Shown piece after piece: positions 6,700 to 11,210 of a stretch of 11,210 nt of DNA. The notes beneath the pieces were generated by a model. The model did no database searches. It was not told the origin of the DNA and saw only the letters and a list, made by a program, of their open reading frames with translations. The stretch covers positions 1-11,210 of the forward strand of contig CAZFBR010000116.1 of NCBI GenBank assembly GCA_964517215.1. Reading direction: 5' to 3'. The position numbers and the translations under genes are program-made. Every line of letters begins with the position of its first letter. The stretch's first letter is position 1. Source of the DNA: CAZFBR01 sp035353495 [NCBI: uncultured bacterium]. GTDB taxonomy: Bacteria > DAOPZR01.

Positions 6700-6717
6700 G
6701 GCTGAAGTTGACTCTCA

Positions 6718-6746
6718 TATATATACTTTCGCCGCTCCGTTGTCAA
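6718..6746 (-). promoter_or_regulatory. sigma70-type promoter of the five-gene minus-strand operon
   Basis: On the minus strand a perfect TTGACA (6746-6741), a 17-nt spacer and TATATA (6723-6718) form a good housekeeping promoter. The expected start near 6711 would leave a 5' leader of about 25 nt carrying the GGAGG. The AT-rich -10 sits in a TATATATAT run, so a 15-nt spacing is also possible. Confidence 0.75.
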
Positions 6747-6764
6747 GTAGTTTACACTTTCGCC
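6722..6764. repeat. tandem 12-bp direct repeat in divergent control region
   Basis: TATACTTTCGCC (6722-6733) and TACACTTTCGCC (6753-6764) match at 11 of 12 positions and start exactly 31 bp apart, close to three helical turns. The first copy overlaps the edge of the minus-strand -10; the second ends 2 nt before the mfd -35. The layout suits a regulator bound on one DNA face, but this is inference from position and identity only. Confidence 0.45.
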
Positions 6765-6766
6765 AG

Positions 6767-6795
6767 TTGACGCGCCGACCCCGGGGGCGTATACT
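6767..6795 (+). promoter_or_regulatory. sigma70-type promoter of mfd, leaderless arrangement
   Basis: TTGACG (6767-6772), a 17-nt spacer and TATACT (6790-6795) give a near-consensus promoter. Transcription should begin about 6801-6804, while the mfd ATG is at 6804, so little or no 5' leader remains and there is no Shine-Dalgarno. Confidence 0.75.
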
Positions 6796-6803
6796 CCGCC
6801 GCC

Positions 6804-9800
6804 ATGGACGCCCCGCTGACCGCACCGGCACTGTCGCGCCGCCTGACCGCCCTGCCCGCCTGGCAGCGCTTTGCCCGCGCACGACACAAGCCCGGCGCGC
6901 CGTTGACCCTTTACTGCAGCGAACTGGCCGCCGCCGCCGGCTGGGTGGCGGCCATGGCCCTGGACCGGCCGGTCATCATGCTCTGTCCGTCGCCAACCGA
7001 TGCCGAGCTGGCCGGCGCCCTCCTCCCGGCCTGGGGTGCGCCAACGTTCACCCTCCCCGCCGCGCTGGCCGCACCGTTTGCCCCGGCGGCCGATCCGGAA
7101 CTGCCGGCCCGGCGCGCCCTCATCCTCCACCGCTGGCTGCATGCCAGTAGCGGCGCTCTGGTCCTCCCCGCCGCCGCGCTGGCCGACAGTTTTCCCGGTG
7201 CGGCCGCACTGACCGACTCCTTCCTCACCCTGCGCACCGGCAACACCCACAGTATCGACCAGCTGCGCCGGCAACTGACTGCGCTCGGCTATGATCCGGT
7301 CAATCTGGTGCGCGTCCCGGGGGAATACGCCGTGCGCGGCGGCTTGCTCGATCTCTTTCCCGCCGGCGCGGAACATCCCTGCCGGCTTGATTTCAACGGC
7401 GACCTGCTCGAAGATTTGCGCCTGTTCGACGCCACCAGCCAGATGTCGCTGCGCCGCCTCCCGTCAATCGCAGTGCCGCCGGCGCGCGCCCTGCCGCTGC
7501 CGGCCGCCCGGCGCAAGGAGCTCGACCGGCTGCTGCACCGTCATCGCGAACCCGCCTTCGCCCCGCTCAAAGAGGCGTTTGCCGCCCGCGCCGATCATCC
7601 GCTCTTCGCACTGCTCGATCGCGCGCTCGATGCTGCCGGCGGCGCCGCCGCGGCGCTGGCCCGGCCCGACCTGACCCTGGCGGTCTGGCATCCGGCCGCG
7701 GTCGCCCGGACGCTGGCGGAAATTGCCCGCCAGCTCGACGAGATGGCCGCCCGGCTTCCCTTCCCCCCCGAATTCGCCGCGCTGCTGCGCGCCCATTACG
7801 GCGACCCGGTCCGCGAGTACGACCTGCTGCGCGCCGGACTGGTGCTCGAGCTCGTGGCGCCGGGCAGCGACACCCGGCAGGGCTTCTTCCTCGCCGCCCG
7901 CGCCTGCCCGCCCCTCGCCGCCGCCACCCCGGCGGCCTTTGCCGAACAACTCGCCGCCACCCGCGGCCGCTGGCAGCATATTGCCGTCGTCACCCCGCCC
8001 GACCGCGAACCGGAGCTGCTGGCCGCGGCGCTGCGCGCGCACGACTTCACCATCGCCGCCAGCGCCGCCGAACCCGGGGTGCAGCTCATCGCCGGCGCCT
8101 TGCCCGCCCCGCTGGCGGTCGAACTCCCCGAGGCGGGCCTGCTCTTCGCCGCGCCCGTACCCCCGCCGCGCCGCGCCCTCCGCCCGCACCAGGCGTGGCG
8201 GCACAGCGACGACAGCACCGCCATCACCGCGCTCTTCGACCTGGTCCCCGGCGACTATGTGGTGCATCTGCAGTTCGGGATCGGCCAGTACCTGCAGCTC
8301 GACCGGCTGGAAACGGCGGGCATGGCCGGCGATTACCTGAAAATCGCCTACGCCGGCGGCGATATGCTCTACGTCCCCGTCGACAAGCTGCATCTCATCC
8401 ACAAGTACGTCGGGCCCGAACGCGAACCGACACTCAACAAGATGCGCGGCGGGACGTGGGGCGCGGTGGCGCGCCGCCTGCAGGCCAGCGTGCGCGACCT
8501 GGCCGGCGAGCTGCTGGCGCTGCACGCCGAGCGGCTCGCCACCCCGGGCCATGCCTATCCCGTCGCCACGCCCGACTACGAGCAGTTTGTCCGCCGCTTT
8601 CCGCACGAGGAGACCTTCGATCAGGGCAAAGCCATCAGCGCAGTGCTGCAGGACCTCGCGACGCCGCGCCCGATGGACCGCCTCGTCTGCGGCGACGTCG
8701 GGTTCGGCAAGACCGAGGTGGCGCTGCGCGCCGCGTTCACCGTCATGGCCGGCGGCCGCCAGGTCGCCTTCCTCTGCCCGACCACCCTGCTGGCGCAGCA
8801 GCATTACCACACCTGCCGCACCCGCCTGCGCGGGTTTCCCTTCACCGTTGAAGTCCTCTCGCGGTTCAAGCGCGTAAAGGAGCAGCAGCGGGTCATCGCC
8901 CTGGCTAAACGCGGCGACGTCGACCTGCTCATCGGCACCCACCGCCTGCTCTCCGCCGACGTCGGCTTTCTCGACCTCGGGCTGGTGATCATCGATGAAG
9001 AGCAGCGTTTCGGGGTCCGCCACAAGGAGCGCCTGAAATCGCTGCGCGCGCTGGTCGATGTGCTCACCCTCACCGCCACGCCCATCCCGCGCACGCTCAA
9101 CCTGTCGCTGGCCGGGTTGCGCGACATCAGCGTCATCGAGACCCCACCCCCCACCAAGCAGGCGGTGCTCACCTGCGTCTTTTCGTTCGATGCGCGTGAG
9201 GAGCAGGCGGCAATCGAGGCGGAACTGGCGCGCGGCGGCCAGGTCTTCTATGTGTTCAACCGCATCGAGGGGCTCGACGGCATCGCCCGCGAGGTGCGCG
9301 AGCGCTACCCGCAGGCGCGCATCGCCACCGCGCACGGGCAGCTGCCTGAGGATGAGCTTGAGGACATCATGGCCGCCTTCCTGCACGGCGATTATGACAT
9401 CCTCGTCACCACCGCCATCATCGAATCGGGGCTCGACCTGCCGCGGGTCAACACCCTGATTGTGCGCGACGCGCACCGCTTCGGGCTGGCCGACCTCTAC
9501 CAGCTGCGCGGGCGGGTGGGCCGCGGCAAGGTGCGCGCCACCGCGCTCTTCTTTTATCCCCCGACCCTGCCGCTCACGGAAACCACCCGCGAGCGGCTGG
9601 AGGCCATCGAATCGTTCACTGAACTCGGCGCGGGGTTCCAGCTCGCCCTGCGCGACATGGAGATCCGCGGGGCGGGCAATGTGTTGGGCGATGCGCAATC
9701 GGGCCTGATCAGCGCGGTGGGCATTCCGCTCTATGCCCAGCTGCTCGAGGACGAGGTCGCTCGCCGCGAGGGACGAACCACCCGCAGCGAAACGTCGGTC

Positions 9801-10232
9801 ACGCTGCAGCTGCCCGTCCCCGCCGGCCTGCCGGAATCCTATATCAGCGACGAGCGCGCCCGCCTGAAACTCTACAAGCGCCTGGCCCAGTGCATTGAAT
9901 CCGGGCATCTGGCGGCCATGCGCGCCGAACTGGCCGACCGGTTCGGTCCGCTGCCGCCGGAAACCGAGAACCTGCTGCAGCTCACCGCCGTCCGCCAGGC
10001 GGCCGAACAGCTGGGCCTCGCCGCCGTCACCCTGGCCAGCGGCATGCTCACCGCGCGCTTCGTCGCACCCCGCCGGCTGCCGCCCGTCCTGCTGGCGGCG
10101 CAGGGGTGGCGAACCGGCCCGAATAATCCGCAGTCGCTGCTCCGGCCATGGCGCAGTGCGCCGGCAGCACTGCTGCCAAAACTGGCGGCCGACCTGGCGG
10201 CCCTCGCTGCAGCCCCGATTGCTTCGCAGTAA
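6804..10232 (+). CDS. mfd: transcription-repair coupling factor Mfd
   Basis: A full-length (1142-residue) Mfd, an ATP-driven DNA translocase that removes RNA polymerase stalled at lesions and recruits UvrA. Domains in order: a UvrB-like N-terminus to about residue 330 with GEYAVRGGLLDLFPAG; the RNA-polymerase interaction domain (about 475-560) with LVPGDYVVHLQFGIGQY and GDMLYVPVDKLHLIHKYVG; the SF2 translocase with Walker A GDVGFGKTEVA (630-640), DEEQRFGVRHKER (731-743), TATPIPRT (757-764) and QLRGRVGR (900-907); a TRG region with LGAGFQLALRDMEIRGAG; and the C-terminal TRCF domain with ESYISDERARLKLYKRL from residue 1011. The common HGIG of the polymerase-binding domain reads FGIG (F491). ATG 6804 has no ribosome site and lies about 8 nt after the -10 box. 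The next in-frame starts would remove conserved N-terminal sequence, so this start is kept. Confidence 0.97.
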   Translation: MDAPLTAPALSRRLTALPAWQRFARARHKPGAPLTLYCSELAAAAGWVAAMALDRPVIMLCPSPTDAELAGALLPAWGAPTFTLPAALAAPFAPAADPELPARRALILHRWLHASSGALVLPAAALADSFPGAAALTDSFLTLRTGNTHSIDQLRRQLTALGYDPVNLVRVPGEYAVRGGLLDLFPAGAEHPCRLDFNGDLLEDLRLFDATSQMSLRRLPSIAVPPARALPLPAARRKELDRLLHRHREPAFAPLKEAFAARADHPLFALLDRALDAAGGAAAALARPDLTLAVWHPAAVARTLAEIARQLDEMAARLPFPPEFAALLRAHYGDPVREYDLLRAGLVLELVAPGSDTRQGFFLAARACPPLAAATPAAFAEQLAATRGRWQHIAVVTPPDREPELLAAALRAHDFTIAASAAEPGVQLIAGALPAPLAVELPEAGLLFAAPVPPPRRALRPHQAWRHSDDSTAITALFDLVPGDYVVHLQFGIGQYLQLDRLETAGMAGDYLKIAYAGGDMLYVPVDKLHLIHKYVGPEREPTLNKMRGGTWGAVARRLQASVRDLAGELLALHAERLATPGHAYPVATPDYEQFVRRFPHEETFDQGKAISAVLQDLATPRPMDRLVCGDVGFGKTEVALRAAFTVMAGGRQVAFLCPTTLLAQQHYHTCRTRLRGFPFTVEVLSRFKRVKEQQRVIALAKRGDVDLLIGTHRLLSADVGFLDLGLVIIDEEQRFGVRHKERLKSLRALVDVLTLTATPIPRTLNLSLAGLRDISVIETPPPTKQAVLTCVFSFDAREEQAAIEAELARGGQVFYVFNRIEGLDGIAREVRERYPQARIATAHGQLPEDELEDIMAAFLHGDYDILVTTAIIESGLDLPRVNTLIVRDAHRFGLADLYQLRGRVGRGKVRATALFFYPPTLPLTETTRERLEAIESFTELGAGFQLALRDMEIRGAGNVLGDAQSGLISAVGIPLYAQLLEDEVARREGRTTRSETSVTLQLPVPAGLPESYISDERARLKLYKRLAQCIESGHLAAMRAELADRFGPLPPETENLLQLTAVRQAAEQLGLAAVTLASGMLTARFVAPRRLPPVLLAAQGWRTGPNNPQSLLRPWRSAPAALLPKLAADLAALAAAPIASQ

Positions 10233-10365
10233 CCGCGAACCGCCACGCTGACCCCGGCCGCCGCAACGTGCCTCCTGACGCTGCCGCCGGCGCGGCCGCT
10301 GATTGAAGACGCGATAGCACACCGCCGGCCGGCGCCCGCGGTGATGATCCGGTCGGCAGCATGAT

Positions 10366-10394
10366 TTGCCCGTGGCGCGGTGGTGTGCTAAACT
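10366..10394 (+). promoter_or_regulatory. extended -10 promoter of the PpiC-like lipoprotein gene
   Basis: TTGCCC (10366-10371), a 17-nt spacer and TAAACT (10389-10394), preceded by TG at 10386-10387, make a TGnTAAACT extended -10. A start near 10401 would leave a leader of about 28 nt containing the GGGAG ribosome site. Confidence 0.55.
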
Positions 10395-10415
10395 CTTTGG
10401 TCGCCATCCTGGCGC

Positions 10416-10420
10416 GGGAG
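10416..10420 (+). promoter_or_regulatory. Shine-Dalgarno of PpiC-like lipoprotein gene
   Basis: GGGAG lies 8 nt before ATG 10429 and decides this start over the in-frame ATG at 10366, which would put 21 charged residues before the signal peptide. Confidence 0.75.
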
Positions 10421-10428
10421 AATTGGTT

Positions 10429-11184
10429 ATGCTCTATTTTTGCCGGCTTTGCCTGATTCCGCTGGCGTTGCTCTTCACCGGTTGCGCCGCCGTCAGCGGC
10501 GCAGTTGCGGCGGATGCCGCACCCGATCCGGACCGCGGACCGGTCTATGCCTACGTCAATGACCGACCGGTCTATGCCGCGGACATCACCGCGCAGATCA
10601 ATGCCCTGCCCTACTACCAGCGCCAGCAGCTGTCCACCCAGCCGGGCGGTATCCAGGCCTTCGTGGATGACATCCTCACCGCGCGCCTGGTCGCCGATGA
10701 GGCGCGCGCCCAGGGCGTCGAGGCCACCGACACCTACCAGCGCAAGCTGGCCACCGTTGCCGAGCAGATTCTGCTCGAAACCTACATGCAGCAGCTGGTC
10801 AGCCGCGTCACTGCGCCGAACGATTCCGAAGTGGAGGCGTACTACCGGCTGAATATTGCCAATTTCACCCGGCCGGCCGCAGTGACCCTGATGTTCGTCC
10901 AGGTCGCTGATTCCGCCACCGCCGACCGCGTGTATGCCGAGGCGCAGGCCGGCGCCGATTTTGCCGCGCTCGTTGCCCGCTCATCGCTGGCCACCGATTC
11001 CGTCACCACCCTGCAGGAGGGGAATCTGCCGGCCGGGCTGCGCGCCACCCTGGCAGCGACGCCGGACAGCGGGATCTGCCCGCCGTTCGCCACCGCACCG
11101 GGGACCATCTATGTGTTCAAGAAGTTCTCCGTTATTTTTGTTGTTGTCATCTTTGTCGATGAGGTGCGCGACAGCGTGTGGTAG
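10429..11184 (+). CDS. PpiC/SurA-like peptidyl-prolyl isomerase-type lipoprotein, degenerate parvulin domain
   Basis: A 251-residue exported protein with a signal peptide ending in LLFTGC (Cys19), a probable lipobox. Residues 39-130 resemble the SurA/PrsA N-terminal chaperone part: AYVNDRPVYAADITAQINAL, then QAFVDDILTARLVADEARAQGV and a long helix. A parvulin-like domain follows (about 131-232: SEVEAYYRLNIANFTRPAAVTLMFVQV, AGADFAALVARSS, TIYVFKKF). The R-H-I-L-V and GG-LG catalytic signatures are missing (TLMFVQV; TTLQEGNLP), so it is more likely a periplasmic folding chaperone than an active isomerase. The last residues, SVIFVVVIFVDEVRDSVW, fit the family poorly and lie in T-rich DNA, so the C-terminus may be truncated, frameshifted or assembled from unrelated sequence. 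It follows mfd, an arrangement I recall from Geobacter-type genomes. Confidence 0.75.
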   Translation: MLYFCRLCLIPLALLFTGCAAVSGAVAADAAPDPDRGPVYAYVNDRPVYAADITAQINALPYYQRQQLSTQPGGIQAFVDDILTARLVADEARAQGVEATDTYQRKLATVAEQILLETYMQQLVSRVTAPNDSEVEAYYRLNIANFTRPAAVTLMFVQVADSATADRVYAEAQAGADFAALVARSSLATDSVTTLQEGNLPAGLRATLAATPDSGICPPFATAPGTIYVFKKFSVIFVVVIFVDEVRDSVW

Positions 11185-11210
11185 GTTGTTTTTTGTGAGA
11201 AGGTGTCGCT
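11131..11210. other. composition break at right edge
   Basis: GC drops to 36 of 80 bases here (9 of 30 in 11131-11160), against clearly GC-rich sequence before it. The segment holds the last ~17 codons of the PpiC-like gene, its stop and a T-rich tail (GTTGTTTTTTGTG) with no hairpin before it. It may be a contig-end chimera or a real junction. Confidence 0.5.

Larger units (their letters stand above)
10233..10428. other. intergenic region between mfd and ppiC-like gene
   Basis: These 196 nt contain no convincing gene. GC-rich self-complementary stretches occur at 10283-10296 (GCCGC, 4-nt loop, GCGGC) and 10320-10343 (CACCGC with GCGGTG, 12-nt loop). Neither is followed by a T tract. They could end the mfd transcript but do not look like standard intrinsic terminators. 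A promoter lies at 10366-10394. Confidence 0.5.

Noticed and set aside
5384-7150. 588-codon plus-strand frame over the barrel-TPR gene and the divergent promoters
   Set aside because: It crosses the promoter region and the mfd start in another frame, and its translation shows no domain.
7464-10322. Very long open frame (952 codons) antisense to mfd
   Set aside because: It is the antisense shadow of a GC-rich gene. The translation is low-complexity Arg/Gly/Ala/Gln-rich with no recognisable domain, and mfd on the other strand is unmistakable.
10366-10428. In-frame ATG at 10366 as start of the PpiC-like gene
   Set aside because: It coincides with the predicted promoter and lacks a ribosome site, while ATG 10429 has GGGAG at 8 nt and a proper lipoprotein signal.
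11185-11199. T-rich run after the PpiC-like stop as an intrinsic terminator
   Set aside because: No stable GC hairpin precedes the T run; the run is part of a wider composition change.
11120-11210. Minus-strand N/K-rich open frame entering from the right edge
   Set aside because: About 30 codons with no start or recognisable domain, and it continues as a shadow of the PpiC-like gene. Too short to call a gene.

Overview
The window is about 11.2 kb of GC-rich, densely coded DNA from a diderm (Gram-negative type) bacterium. Two putative lipoproteins, a predicted outer-membrane barrel and a periplasmic lytic transglycosylase all point to an outer membrane. A true SpoVG homologue in a diderm background suggests a lineage such as Desulfuromonadota/other former Deltaproteobacteria, or the PVC group (Kiritimatiellota/Lentisphaerota). 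I cannot decide between them from this sequence. No rRNA, tRNA, CRISPR, IS element or phage gene is visible, so this looks like chromosomal core and envelope territory rather than an island.

Layout. (1) 2-2104, plus strand: the C-terminal half of RmlB (dTDP-glucose 4,6-dehydratase), a GH114/TM1410-family lipoprotein starting 2 nt later, and an unrecognised secreted protein overlapping the lipoprotein gene by 11 nt. They read as one transcript whose promoter lies outside the window. (2) 2105-2232: a convergent gap with a short imperfect hairpin. (3) 6685 down to 2233, minus strand: five genes in transcriptional order, namely barrel-TPR outer-membrane protein, lytic transglycosylase, spoVG, rsmE and mtaB, with gaps of 2, 18, 29 and 9 nt and a good sigma70-type promoter in front of the first. 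(4) 6686-6803: a compact divergent control region with back-to-back promoters and a tandem 12-bp direct repeat. (5) 6804-10232, plus strand: full-length mfd, apparently made from a leaderless mRNA. (6) 10233-10428: an intergenic stretch with its own extended -10 promoter, then a PpiC/SurA-like lipoprotein gene to 11184 whose last ~20 codons lie in unusually T-rich DNA.

How the genes fit together. The left operon belongs to surface polysaccharide metabolism (nucleotide-sugar synthesis plus a possible amino-sugar polysaccharide hydrolase). The minus-strand operon joins envelope building (barrel, TPR, peptidoglycan cleavage, SpoVG) to ribosome and tRNA modification (RsmE, MtaB). The right side pairs transcription-coupled repair (Mfd) with an envelope chaperone-like lipoprotein. 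No clearly new defence or mobile system is visible. The points most worth a second look are the mixed envelope/RNA-modification operon, the barrel-TPR fusion, the leaderless mfd start with its shared repeat-bearing control region, the diverged RsmE signature motifs, and the composition break at the right edge.
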